Counted from the stretch's first letter, positions 1 to 10,341 are shown. The stretch: 64,000 nucleotides of DNA from Chytridium lagenaria (GCA_025449115.1 JAHLKC010000003.1:186001-250000), one strand, 5' to 3'. The notes: generated by a model from the sequence alone, not told the origin. Numbers and translations: made by a program.

Positions 1-104
1 TTGAGGAAATTACAGCATCAAAAGTCATCAACCAGAGCTTAAGATGAGGATCAGAACAAAGACGACAAACAGCGATGCGAGACAACTACTCACTAGCAGT
101 GGTT

Positions 105-1438
105 TTAATTTGCTCCCGGGCGTTTCAACGATGAACCTTCTGGTCGCATGCGATTGCGCCGTTCGATAATCTCATCCACAAAGCACAGCGGAAATGGACG
201 TTGATAAAGGACTTCACTATGAGAAAAGTCAGAACACCGAGGATCCACTTGTTCCAACTGACCTTCCTTGCACGGCAAGATTAACCGCGTGCCGGAAGAA
301 CTTGAGCGACGCAGGCTCCTCGTCTGCGCTTTCCACATTTAATGCCTCTCCCACAAGGAATCCACAAGCAGTGCAAGCAAGCGGCTTCCATGTGTTAAGC
401 TTCAACATCGTTGCCATACCACCCTAAGAACAAGGTCAGCGAATCAATCCGCAAAACGGAAAAGGGACGGTGAGAGGGGAGGGTAGAGGTTTGTATCCGT
501 ATCGTGTGGACCTTATGCATTGGAACTAATATGCATCGGTGTGTCTAAAATAGGATTCTTTCACAATATCTAAAATTTATATTGGAAGAGAGTATCGGTC
601 AATCTCCGCGAGCTTGGTGGAGGCAACCTTCTTCTCTTCCGTCGAAAAAAAACAAAAAACAAAACAAAACAACCGGAAATGGGGAAGAACGTAAGAAAAA
701 GGAAAAACAAACGTTTGCTGCCGTGCATCATCCGCATGACTCTTTTCTGTTACAGCGTGAACCGCATCCTTTTGCCTTGAGAAAACAACCTTGAGAGCCT
801 TCTTGTCAATATCTGACGGATGCAATACAATCCTACTCAATCCCACCAACGCTTCCATAGGTCTCGCTGGAATGACCGACCCAATATGCCCCTTTCTCAG
901 ATGCGAATAGTCTTCTTTATGACTGCCCAGCAGTCCAGCAGCTCATGCCAACTTTCGGACGGAAGGTCACGGACTCTCCGAAACCGTCTTTTCGAGGGAA
1001 GAGGGGTTCAAGTCCAGCTTCTCAAACGCTTGTACAGGGTCCACATTGGAGAGTGGATCTGAATCTTGACGTGGGGAGAGGAGCTCTGCATAGCAACCAT
1101 GACACTGCAAGGATTCTAATTTCGTCAAAAACTCGGCAGCCAGTTTCCGCATGCGGAATCTGCGGCATCCCCTCATCTTCCACATCCACATCCTCCACGT
1201 CCTTCAATGTAGCTCGAATCCGTATCAACTCTTTGTCACTCTCAACTTTCGCAGACAAAGGTTCAATAATCACACCAAAGAAGACGACGAGAGCGGGAGA
1301 CGGCGATGCTCGAATAGGGAAGAATGTTGCGGATGTTGCACTAATGTGACTCCTTGTTGCGTCATAGAGACTGCGGGAGGCGATGGGGAGAGCTATGTGG
1401 ACGTGAGTTGGTTGAGGTTGGGAAGCAGTTCGCTGCAA
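105..1438 (-). CDS. HECT_2-family ubiquitin-conjugating-enzyme (E2)-binding protein, UBE3D-like, frame-broken
   Basis: Probable E2-binding ubiquitin-ligase-like protein. Seen: the segment near 1000-1170 carries QCHGCYAELL (Cys-x2-Cys). It is followed near 900-966 by DLPSESWHELLDCW, a hallmark block of the family, then a basic stretch through 780-890. Near 280-417 the residues LNTWKPLACTACGFLVGEA add a second Cys pair, followed by LKFFRHAVNLA. An intron with donor GTCAGT and a CTGAC branch site before CATAG fits at about 213-266 and joins to SEVLYQRPFPLCF, ending at 105. Frame changes near 1145, 967 and 915 are not intron-like and are most simply single-base indels. The N-terminal start at 1438 is uncertain. 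A decayed copy is possible, but the conserved blocks are well kept. Confidence 0.6.
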
Positions 1439-1602
1439 AATTCAAAGTTCATTTTCTTCTCAAATTTTGGGTGGATTCTCCGAATGGGTCTAAAATAAAA
1501 AAGGACTTTTGGTAAAAAAGAAGCTTATTTTTGCACGAGGCGACTCTGGGAGACAGGATCCGGAAACTAGACTTTGCGGTTCCATCGAAGCATTGAAAAA
1601 AG

Positions 1603-1610
1603 TATAAATA
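1603..1610 (+). promoter_or_regulatory. TATA box upstream of the first receiver-domain gene
   Basis: TATAAATA lies about 60 bp upstream of the preferred ATG at 1670, the usual position for a eukaryotic core promoter. Confidence 0.5.
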
Positions 1611-1669
1611 GGTGGAGGACGACGTGAATGACTCTATGCGTTATTTCTTTGCACACCTCTCTTCTCAAC

Positions 1670-2221
1670 ATGAATATCCTCACAGGCATAAACCTATGCA
1701 GGTGCTGTGCACCATGCCACCTCTTTGGATTTCACCGTCGGGATGTCCAGACCATGGAAATGAACGAACAGCCCCCGTCTACCCCTCCCATGCACCTTCA
1801 CGAACCAGGTGTCATTAGCATGACTGATCTTCCCAACCTCCCTCTCTCATCTCTATCCCATATTCTTATCGTCGATGATGACATGTTAATTGCCAAAATC
1901 CTCGCCAACACCCTCCGTCGCATTCAACCCCGTTGTAGCATTGACATTGCTACGAATGGGGAGGAAGCAATAAGGATGTGTCAGAAGGAGAACTATTGTA
2001 TCGTGTTCATGGATTTGAGCATGCCTGTTTTAGATGGATATAGCGCTACGAGGGAATTGAGGAGTCGCGGATTAGCTGTCCCTATTGTTGCGGCTTCTTC
2101 TGATACGCTAAAGGATTCAAGTCCGGAGGATCTGGGATTTAACGATTATATGCGCAAGCCGTTCAATCGGGAGATGATTGAGAACGTGCTTACAAGACTT
2201 CGATTCGAACTGAACGCGTGA
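1670..2221 (+). CDS. Stand-alone response-regulator receiver-domain protein with Cys-rich leader (copy 1)
   Basis: Single REC domain, a phospho-acceptor module of two-component systems. Seen from the ATG at 1670 (about 183 aa; an in-frame ATG at 1628 would add 14 aa): an N-terminal LCRCCAPCHLFGFHRRDV block, a Pro-rich linker, then the receiver. The acidic pocket is HILIVDDD, the phospho-acceptor Asp is at 2012-2014 in VFMDLSMPVLDG, the Thr/Ser position falls in AASSDT, and the Lys is in MRKPFN. No output, kinase or DNA-binding domain is present, so it probably works by protein contact or as a phosphate sink. That role is inference. The frame is open throughout and no intron is needed. A related copy with a changed acceptor residue lies at 5894-6443. 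Confidence 0.85.
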   Translation: MNILTGINLCRCCAPCHLFGFHRRDVQTMEMNEQPPSTPPMHLHEPGVISMTDLPNLPLSSLSHILIVDDDMLIAKILANTLRRIQPRCSIDIATNGEEAIRMCQKENYCIVFMDLSMPVLDGYSATRELRSRGLAVPIVAASSDTLKDSSPEDLGFNDYMRKPFNREMIENVLTRLRFELNA

Positions 2222-2876
2222 ATATTTTCTTGCCCTCTCCCACATGTATATATCGAAGCGCATGCCGAGCTGTCTCCTGTTTCAAAGGTGAATAAGATGT
2301 TTCTTTTCTTTGCGATTGCACGTTCGACCTTATTAGGCATACGTATTGGGCCTAACCGTCAGCTCCAGGGTACTATTTGTTATGCTGGACAATCTCTACC
2401 TGCCTCAATCTCCACCAGGACCCAACGGCGAATACTACTGCATGCAACCACCTTAACCGTATCCTATCCGGCCTCCAGCACCATGCCACCCCCTCTCCAC
2501 CCCCTCATGCCATATGGTCAACCCACCACTTGCTACCCTCTAGTCCCGCTTCCTCCCAAAGTATCACATTAATTCATGACAGGTGAGAAATGTCACGTCA
2601 ATAGTGAAGAGCACATGTGCGGGGAAAACGGCAATACGTGCATGATTGCCGTCATTTATCATTTTCTTATTACAACCGACCAATTATGTAATTGTTGAAA
2701 GTGTTAATGTTTCAATGCAATTTTATTAATTAAAGTGATATGAGGACGACGCATCAAAATAGCCGATGAAGAAAGTGAAGAGAGTCAAAGAGATGCACCA
2801 AAATTGGGATCAAAGAATAGTAGAAAAAAGAAAGTATGGAAAAGATGCAATACACGCAAAAGAAATCAAAGAACGT

Positions 2877-3868
2877 TTAAGCAGTGACAGTGAACCTCCA
2901 GTTCTTGCCGAAAGAAGAGTCCCAGGCCGATCCAAGAGCCGTCTGGCAAGAGAAGAAGACTTGAAGCTCACCAGCGACAACCTTCTCAGCAGGGATAGTA
3001 ACCGTGGACTCAGTCTTGACGAGACCGTGGCGAGTGACAAAGTGAGCGTCGTAGACAACACCCTCACCAGATTGACCGTTCGAAATCCAGTGGGCAGTGA
3101 TGGTTTGAGTCTAATGAAAATAATCATTATTAAAAATCGGTCATATAATCCGGTGTAGGGATTACTTAACAAAACACTTACAGGTTCGTCAGGCTTGACA
3201 GTGCAAGGGCTCCTTGCCGGATCGTAAGCGATTCCAAGAGGAGTACCAGCCTTGAGCGCTCCGCTCACAGCAGAGTTAGAGCCCGTGTTGAACTTGATGA
3301 CACCGCCGTGGATCACAAAGTTGAAGTTTTTGCCGTAGGCCGAGTCGAAGACAGGAGCACTTGAACCGACCTGGGCAGAGAACCAGAACGAGAGGGGACC
3401 CATCGCGGTGTGGCTGGGGATGTAGAGGTAGGGACGGTTGAGAGCATCCGCGTTGGTGCTGAGAAGGGGAACGGAGGTGACGGCGTTGTTGAGCTTGTAG
3501 TAGGCGGTCACGGTGGTGTTGGCCTGGTGAATGTAGTAAAGATGTTTGTTTTTTTAGTATGTGCCGCGATATTATTACCAAACAGAGTTGACCCCGAAGC
3601 CTTTTAAAACGGTACAAAGGACGGCGCGCGCTTTTAAGGGAAAATGTACTCACGGTATCAACCGAGGCGTTCGCGAGCGGCAAAATACGCTGAAGATCGT
3701 AGGTAACGAAAACACCGTCCTCAAAGTCGATAGGAGCAGCATTCACAAAGTCAACACCAAAGTCAATGGTGGCTTGGTTGGCGGGGGGACGCGACGACGC
3801 TCAAGAGGAGCGGCGGTGCTCATGGCCGCAGAGGCGACGAGGGTGAGAAGGAGAGAGATGGGAGTCAT
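2877..3868 (-). CDS. Secreted two-module protein, possibly carbohydrate-binding (CBM21-like)
   Basis: Extracellular protein of unknown role. Seen: a signal peptide (MTPISLLLTLVASAAMSTAAP) followed by ERRR, which could be a Kex2-like site. Exon 1 spans 3654-3868, intron 1 3524-3653, exon 2 3182-3523, intron 2 3111-3181 and exon 3 2877-3110. The protein contains two related modules, each ending in a similar block: FDSAYGKNFNF in the first and WDSSFGKNWRF in the second. That pattern recalls the WDNNxGKNY end of CBM21 starch-binding domains; family assignment is tentative. Exon 1 is one base out of frame at a run of six Cs (3783-3788 on the plus strand). Seven Cs would make it continuous, so I treat this as a sequencing indel. 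A TATA box lies about 85 bp upstream. Confidence 0.7.
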
Positions 3869-3950
3869 TTTACTTGAGAAGTAGAGAGAGAGAATGAGGA
3901 ACGTTGTTGGTTGAGTTGAAAGTATGAGAAAAATGCAATGGAAAAGCTGG

Positions 3951-3960
3951 CCTTTTTATA
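3951..3960 (-). promoter_or_regulatory. TATA box of the secreted two-module gene
   Basis: TATAAAAAGG read on the minus strand, about 85 bp upstream of the ATG at 3868. Confidence 0.5.
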
Positions 3961-5893
3961 GGCAGGGGATGAGGTACCGTTGATCGATTTTATGTCTTTT
4001 CCTTCACGTTTTTATCATTCCACGTACACGGTAAGCGCAGTTAACGTGTGAAAAGCCCGTACAGGGAAACAGGGACGAGTGTATTAGATGAGCCGACATA
4101 TCGGACTATATACGTATATGCAGACAATTTTAATACATATGTGGTAAATTTTTCCATTTTATAATAAATATACCAGCCGTCGTTTCCCCAACCCCAATTT
4201 TTTTCTATTTCTTCTTGGACCTTACTAGATGGCTCGTGCTAACGAAGCCTCTCGCCACTGAACTTGGAATGACGACAGGGCTTCTCTTGCCCGACCCTGT
4301 TGTCTCACATACGGCTGAGGGAACGATGGAAATGAGGGTCTATAATATACCTAATAGGACTCTACATCGATGAGTAGTGTGAGCAAGGCTGCAGGGGAAC
4401 TTGTATACCTTTTCAGCATTAAACATAAAACGGCGTAATCTGTTTCTACTTTTTTCTTTTACATCAAAAGAGTTTACTTAAAAACAGTTTGCGGGTGTAG
4501 AATGGGGCTGTTAAAAACCATATCACTGAGTAAAATCCATCGAAAAGTTTTTTATGTTTTTTCTCGCTAAAATAAAACTTCTGAAGGTTGGTGAATGCGG
4601 GCTTACCGTAAAGCTATGGAGTGGGTTTAAAGTTTTTTTTTGGGGCACTTTGTACTGCAGAATAAGGCCAGAAGAGAGAACCATTTTTTCTTATAAACCA
4701 ATAAGTGCTTTTTATTTTAAAAGCCTGGGAAAATATGGCCATCGATGTCCTTTAAGATATAGCGTGAAATATATATAGCATAGAAACACCAATTATTCCC
4801 TAACGCATCATATAGCAATTAACAGGGACAATATACACTGCTTAATTACATCTAAAATAAATTAAGAGATTTAAATAGATCATTAAGTCGTTGAGCATAA
4901 TTTTCATGTGATTTGATCTACGGCATAACGCGTGGGTTTTCTCTCCCAACATCGATCGATTTATAGAAGACGAATATTCGACCTGAAAGCGACATTTAAT
5001 CAATCTGTCTTCATGGTCGAGAAAAAATTATAAGAGGTAAACGTTTGTAAGCAGTTGTGTGTGGAGAAAAGAAGTTCGTGCAGAGTAAATATAATGTACA
5101 TATTTTTTATATTGATGCGGAGACGAGGACGATTGATCAATGAATGAGAGATCAGAAAGCAATATAAAGTGGACAAAACAAACAATACTAAACTTGGCAA
5201 AGGCGAGTGCTGCATACAAATAAGGTGAAGACGTGGAACAAGGGCATCGATCATCGCGATTTCTGTCACCATGAGTGAATCTTCAGTTACTGCCATACAC
5301 CGTCTGATTGCTGACGTGAACGTGAAATCCATTCCACACTATTCCAAAATTATCACAACGTCTTTTTTTTTCCTTTTTTTTTTTTTGCCTTGGGAAGAAA
5401 AAAAGGGACCTCCAGAATCGATGGCAACGGGAGGAAGACAAAAGAAAGCGTGAGCAATATCTTTTTGAATCATTCCATTCATTTATTATCCAAAGTTCAG
5501 AGGAAACATACAAGGTGAACTAATTCGACAATATTGCAATACTAGTGCGAAAGAAATCTAAAAGAAACACCGAAAATATGATAGACAGCTTGGCGTGCAT
5601 TCAGATGGCTATCGTCGCTTACTTATATGTTACATCTTTTACTATTATAAATATAACCGCAAAAGATATCATACATGATACATACGTATTCCTTAAGTCA
5701 CATATAAAAATAATCACCCGTTGTACCAAAGATTATTCATGACACTTAGACTTTCGAAAAAACAAAAAACACAAAAGAACAATGTACACGCGGCCGGTGG
5801 CAGACCGCTTTCCCTCCTATTGGTAATCGAACTTTATTCTTGCGCCGATCGGTTCCCACAAACTTCTGCACTCAATTCCGTATCTCAACCGCG
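3961..5893. other. Intergenic stretch without supported gene
   Basis: About 1.9 kb, AT-rich, with T and A runs (for example near 5360-5405). Open frames here are short, lack recognisable domains and are not flanked by consistent splice signals. It must hold the upstream region of the second receiver gene. I see no RNA gene or repeat family in it. Confidence 0.5.
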
Positions 5894-6443
5894 ATGCACT
5901 GTGGATTGTGTGAATGCTGCGGACATCTTCGCATCCTGGGTTTCCGTCGCCGGGATGTCCGCGTCAACGTCGGCAATGACGTCATCCATGAAGACTCACC
6001 CATTACTCCGCAAGGCGACATAATGTCCGTCCCCAGTACCACACTCAACCTACAAAACCTCCGCCTCGCCCCGCTATCCCACATCCTCATCGTGGACGAC
6101 GACAAAGTCACCGCTCAAATCCTCGCCAAAATCCTGCGACGACTTAAACCCATCTTGCCACATCGACTTTGCGGGAAACGGTGCGGAAGCCGTCGATTTG
6201 TGCAAGAGCCATGAATATTCGGTGGTGTTCATGAATCTTTCCATGCCGGTTCTTGATGGATATGATGCGACGCAGATTCTCAGGAATCTTGGCATGGAGG
6301 TACCCATAATCGCAGCGTCGACGGATACGCTTAATGCTGAAAGCCCTGTGGATTTGGGGTTTAATGAATATGTGCCGAAGCCGTTTAATACCAGCATTCT
6401 TCGGAATGTGCTATTGAAATTGCAGTTTGAACTTCATGGATGA
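5894..6443 (+). CDS. Receiver-domain protein copy 2 with Asp-to-Asn change at the phospho-acceptor
   Basis: Paralog of the 1670-2221 gene. From the ATG at 5894 it has the same layout: a Cys-rich leader (CGLCECCGHLRILGFRRRDV), a linker, then HILIVDDD at the start of a receiver domain. The acceptor position reads VFMNLSMPVLDG, with codon AAT at 6234-6236, so the phosphorylatable Asp is Asn. The late Thr (AASTDT) and Lys (VPKPFN) are kept. The reading frame changes by one base near 6150-6160, between ILRRLKP and CHIDFAGNGAEAV. The two sides match copy 1 collinearly, so a one-base indel is the simplest reading. If the sequence is right, the product is a pseudo-receiver that cannot be phosphorylated at the normal site. 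Confidence 0.75.
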
Positions 6444-6540
6444 TTATCAGCTCATTCACCATGTATATGCATGGTGTGATGAGGAAAGTAAAATACATAG
6501 CTGATACTGACATCTCATAAGTTTTATCATCAGCATCGCA

Positions 6541-6588
6541 TTCTGCAAGGTTTGTCCTCTTGGGATAAATCCCAAGAGCTGTCGCAGA
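6541..6588. other. Strong hairpin downstream of receiver copy 2
   Basis: A perfect 10-bp inverted repeat with a 2-nt loop occupies 6557-6578 (arms CTCTTGGGAT and ATCCCAAGAG). An outer arm pair, TTCTGC at 6541 and GCAGAA ending near 6588, could extend it. It lies about 100 bp after the stop codon and could be a 3' processing structure or a protein-binding palindrome. Confidence 0.5.
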
Positions 6589-7079
6589 AAAACGGCCTCA
6601 TTCCGTCCCAACTAAGAACATGATTGGACAAATTATTAAAAATAAAAAAAAATTCATTCGTTAAAAGTCACGTGAGGCCGTCCCTACAAGACTCATCATT
6701 CGCTCAAAGTCACGTGACAGATGTGTTACACAAGCACCCAAATTATTAATTATTGGCATAATAATAAATATTTAATAAATAATATATTTATATGAATTTC
6801 CAAAATCTATTACTTAAAGACGATATCCTACATACTCCGACATAATAATAAATAATGTTCCTTGTCTAAAACATCAACCAAGTCTAAAAAAAATTATTAT
6901 CTATGGCTCCTCCCGTAACGGGCATCTTCCTTCTTCCTCCCGTGACGGGACAAACACTCAAAAGTTAAAATGTTATGCTCAGGATATAACTCAGTAAAAT
7001 ACATAATACTACAGCAAATAAAAACGTGTAAATAAAAATAATTATAATTATAAATGAATTGTAAAATAATATATAATAG
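6589..7079. other. AT-rich edge of the accessory block
   Basis: No gene is supported. It contains two CACGTG cores (near 6669 and 6713), the second inside the 10-bp palindrome GTCACGTGAC, and the first two copies of the CCCGTGACGGG-type palindrome. From about 6730 the sequence becomes strongly AT-rich. Confidence 0.5.
6909..6950. repeat. CCTCCCGTGACGGGA palindromes, copies 1-2
   Basis: Two units lie in the same orientation: CCTCCCGTAACGGG (6909-6922, one change) and CCTCCCGTGACGGGA (6936-6950). The core is an inverted repeat of CCCGT and ACGGG around one central base. Confidence 0.7.
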
Positions 7080-7199
7080 AGACGACTCGCAACCACTACA
7101 TTTGAATGTGCAATGCTGGTGGCAGAAAAAAAGGAAAGTCTTTATTTATGCTGCCATGGTAAAAAGCTGTTTAACTTGCCCAACACTTCACAAATGCCA
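7080..7199 (+). pseudogene. Helitron N-terminal-like exon
   Basis: An open segment after an AATAG acceptor-like site reads FECAMLVAEKKESLYLCCHGKKLFNLP and ends at a GTAACA donor-like site. The CC..GK...LP spacing resembles the Helitron-like N-terminal domain found at the front of Helitron replicase-helicases. It is isolated, with no continuous frame linking it to the helicase part at 8941, so it is called a remnant. The assignment rests on a short motif and is tentative. Confidence 0.4.
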
Positions 7200-7700
7200 G
7201 TAACATATTACTTTCACCATCCTTCCGTAAAGTATCAGGGTCAACATGTTGACTATCAGCGAGAACTATCCATATGGGAATAAGAGCCCATTTCTCGTCT
7301 GTCACATTGATAGAAATCCTAACTAAAATAATGTTGCTTCCATGTAAAGGCAGCTTTCCTTCATTTTAGAACCGGAAGGCTTTGTATTTTATATGGACTG
7401 ACTATATTATCACGTCTGTCATACACTTGCGTCATGTTTTTACGCCCGGCATAGCTGTCTCCGTTCCTTTGCGCAAGCCGGCTCATTAGTCTGTAAAGTG
7501 TCATTGCTGTTAAAAAACATACTTTCTTAATATCTAACCGCTAGATGGATTCACACATGTGCGTCATGTCCTCCCTCTTTCCTCCTGCAAATTTCATCCA
7601 TTTCACCGCCGACTTTACGTCATTGTTCATATCCTCCTCGTGGTTGGTGGTGCTATTTACTTGCTTCTAAATCTCTCTTGTTTCTTTCGTTAACATCTTA

Positions 7701-7941
7701 ATGAGGATTTTTCCAACATCATCTGGGGCGGCATTGTCCTCCTGTGTATTAGGTGCCGCTACCGTGCGCGTCGCAATCCGTTTGCCGTCTGAGCCCTACT
7801 TCTGCTTTGCTGAGCATAAATCATTTGACGGCACTAACAAGGCATCTGACAACAACGAACATATTCTACCAGCAAAACCGGAGTGTAAAAGACGTAAGAA
7901 GACAAAAGACGGACCTGGCTGACGATCCGTTGCGGTTTTAA
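7701..7941 (+). pseudogene. Unassigned exon with basic KRRKK tail, copy 1
   Basis: The segment contains CFAEHKSFDGTNKASDNNE, then KRRKKTKD, and after a one-base frame change DLADDPLRF. The same order (AFAEHKAFDD... KRRKKASD... DLADDPLQF) occurs at 9690-9838, and similarity continues into the next 150 bases. The function is unknown. The short basic run followed by an acidic end could be a nuclear localisation signal, which is inference. Confidence 0.4.
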
Positions 7942-8204
7942 AATAGTATTTAGTGATTGTAGATCAAACTAGCTATATTTCTGATACTCACAACTTCAGC
8001 AGCTTCCTGCCACCCACCAAAACCGTGTTTCTTAGTAGTGCTGACTTGGTGTTCAAAATCGTTGCGAGGGCTGGGGTTTTTGTGTCGACCTTGATATGTA
8101 ATAAAATGTTGACATTTTTAAGTGACAGAACTATTGCTTTTATACATCTTTTCATTGAAATAAATATTTCTTATATTTTCAACAAACCTGTCCACCGAAT
8201 TTAG

Positions 8205-8940
8205 TCTGGTTTTATTTTTTCGGGCATGTTCTGCATTTATTACATAAATCCTCATTCTACCTCATAAATGCAATTACATCTTTTTTCAACGTTGACACAT
8301 CTTTGCTCTACGGTGGGTACGTTCTTTATTCATAATTCAATTCTAAACAATACCTTAACATCCGAAACTTCTTCTTTCTACTACCCTCCCTACTTCGATG
8401 AAGCACCAAAATCCTGGCCCTGTTTCTATCGTCGACAACCAAACAGAGCCACTATAAATTTCTGCATACTAGACGCCATCCCCTTCAAACGTTCCTCCCC
8501 TTCCTCACTTAGAGTTGTCTTGGACCGCACCTACAAAGCACCGTATCTTTGGTGGAAAACACGTTCCTATGTTTGATATTCTGCCATAATTCTTGCCAAT
8601 AGGAACAATATGTAAGATCAATTTGATTTTATAATTATTTTACTTACAACATCTTACCAACCCAAACTTTTTAAACATTGATTCAAAACTCAAACTTTTG
8701 AAACATTCATACAAAACTCCCGTGACGGGAGCACTGAATTGAACAAACAAACATAATATCGCTGTTCCTCCCGTGACGGGAAAAGTTTAACGTTGTATTA
8801 GAAATCCTGTTAATGTCATATGAAATTCCTCCCGTGACGGAGGAACACACATACATGGTTTTAATGCAGTTACTTTCACAATCCTTTGCCTAAACCTTGG
8901 TTGTTATACTGTAATCTTAATAATATTTCCTAATTTTCAG
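8205..8940. other. Spacer inside accessory block with three palindromes
   Basis: No gene is supported between 8205 and the acceptor-like site at 8940. It holds three CCCGTGACGGG-type palindromes at 8717-8842 and AT-rich sequence ending in a pyrimidine-rich TTTTCAG. Confidence 0.4.
8717..8842. repeat. CTCCCGTGACGGGAG palindromes, copies 3-5
   Basis: There are units at 8717-8731 (CTCCCGTGACGGGAG, perfect 7-bp arms around G), 8767-8781 (CCTCCCGTGACGGGA) and 8827-8842 (CCTCCCGTGACGGAGG). All have the same strand orientation and lie within 130 bp, just upstream of the helicase-like exon. Confidence 0.8.
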
Positions 8941-9590
8941 CGCACTAACTCCTCCACAAGAGCAAGGTTATGTTGTGTTCAGAAAAATAAACTTTACAGT
9001 GTTCCTCACACAAAACATTCGGCAACGGGGCGATCCAGCTTTCACTAAAATAGTGAGCAGCCTTCAATATAGAATGCTGTCAGACAGTAATATGGCCCTG
9101 TTTAACACAAGACATATCAGCGACCCCGACTTTGTTGTTGGCCCAATAATAACAGACGTTGCTGGAGTAGGATACTTTCAGCCAATGGTGTGTGCTTTTA
9201 ATGAAGACAGGTCAGTTATTGGCCACAAGATGCTTTTGGATATGGCTCCTAAGGACAGACCGATACACGTTTGTCTACCTGACCTTTCTAAAAGGCTTCT
9301 GTTTCGTCAAGGAATGCAATGTCTTCTTTTTATTGCTTCCATGACTACCTCACACACTTCATTCCTTCCCTCTTGACTTCCTTTGTTGGCATGCCCATCT
9401 TGTTTATAAGAAAATCGATGGGCAGAAGATATCTAATGATGCGAGACAGGAATCATTGTTGCCAAAGGGCAATAGCTACAATTGTCGATATTCAATTGCA
9501 TGACAACGATAAACGGCATGAACTCACTGGTGGGCAGATGGCGACACCGACATCTGTCACTTGCATCAACTGCCACAATTTTTATTTGTG
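8941..9590 (+). pseudogene. PIF1-like helicase fragment, Helitron type
   Basis: This encodes the C-terminal half of a PIF1-family DNA helicase of the kind carried by Helitrons. Seen after a TTTTCAG acceptor-like site: FTVFLTQNIRQRGDPAFTKI, the LT..RQ..DP.F block of the family, then ALFNTRHI. After a frame change near 9350 comes SFVGMPILFIRKS, matching the GMPVL segment near the helicase end. No Walker A or B motif is visible nearby, so the ATPase core is missing or too diverged. With the N-terminal-like exon at 7080 it suggests a broken Helitron. An active gene is unlikely. Confidence 0.6.
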
Positions 9591-9841
9591 AAGATGCGTG
9601 GAATATGTGGACGTCGTCTTGTATGAAGATTTCCCTTATGGAGATGGAATTTACGAAGAGTTACCCGGCAAAGGAGATATCCATATCTGCTTTTGCGGAG
9701 CACAAAGCTTTCGATGATACAGGCGAGACTTTGAATAACAACGACAACATTCCGACAAATAAACAGGAAAGAAAACGACGAAAGAAGGCAAGCGACGAGG
9801 ACCTGGCTGATGATCCGTTGCAGTTTACAAATAGCATCTAG
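9591..9841 (+). pseudogene. Unassigned exon with basic KRRKK tail, copy 2
   Basis: This is the second copy of the 7701-7941 segment: SAFAEHKAFDDTGETLNNND, KRRKKASDEDLADDPLQF, ending at 9841. Here the frame is continuous where copy 1 is broken. It directly follows the helicase fragment, so it may be the C-terminal tail of the same product. Function unknown. Confidence 0.45.
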
Positions 9842-10289
9842 TAAGTAGATATGGTCTTATTCTAGTTACTGATCAATCTTGTTTAACGCCTAGCTTACCT
9901 TCACCGGCCGAAATTGTGTTTCTTTAAAGTGCTGACTCCGTCTTCGAAATTGTTGCTAGAGTTGGCATTCTTCGCGTCGATCTCGACAACTCCAGCACGG
10001 CTGCGTTGGTCATGAGTAAGGCTTTTGGTAAAAGACTACGGCGACAATAGCACCTCTATAACCTGCCCACCTCGTGGTTGCTTGCAACCTCATTACTCAA
10101 AACCCCACTGTTTTACCGTTGGCACGTCAATATTTCGACAAGAATTGGGCTTTACCGGCGGATGCTGTTTTTTTACGTCTTCAAGTCAACAGTAAAATTT
10201 TATACACGTTGGTGGTTTTTAATATTGTTCTTTTCATCCTATACAGTTTCAACGTGTGTGCCAATCTGGAAGAGCGGCATCTTTGCAAA

Positions 10290-10341
10290 GTGTTATTGAC
10301 TCATTACCGACTCACGAGGTAAAGGATTTCCTGGATGGTTG
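10290..10341 (+). pseudogene. Exon piece interrupted by the LTR element (5' side)
   Basis: The frame reading LPTHEVKDFLDG runs up to the GTTG target site and resumes in phase at 17190. It is the left part of an exon split by the retroelement. The gene is unidentified. Confidence 0.4.
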
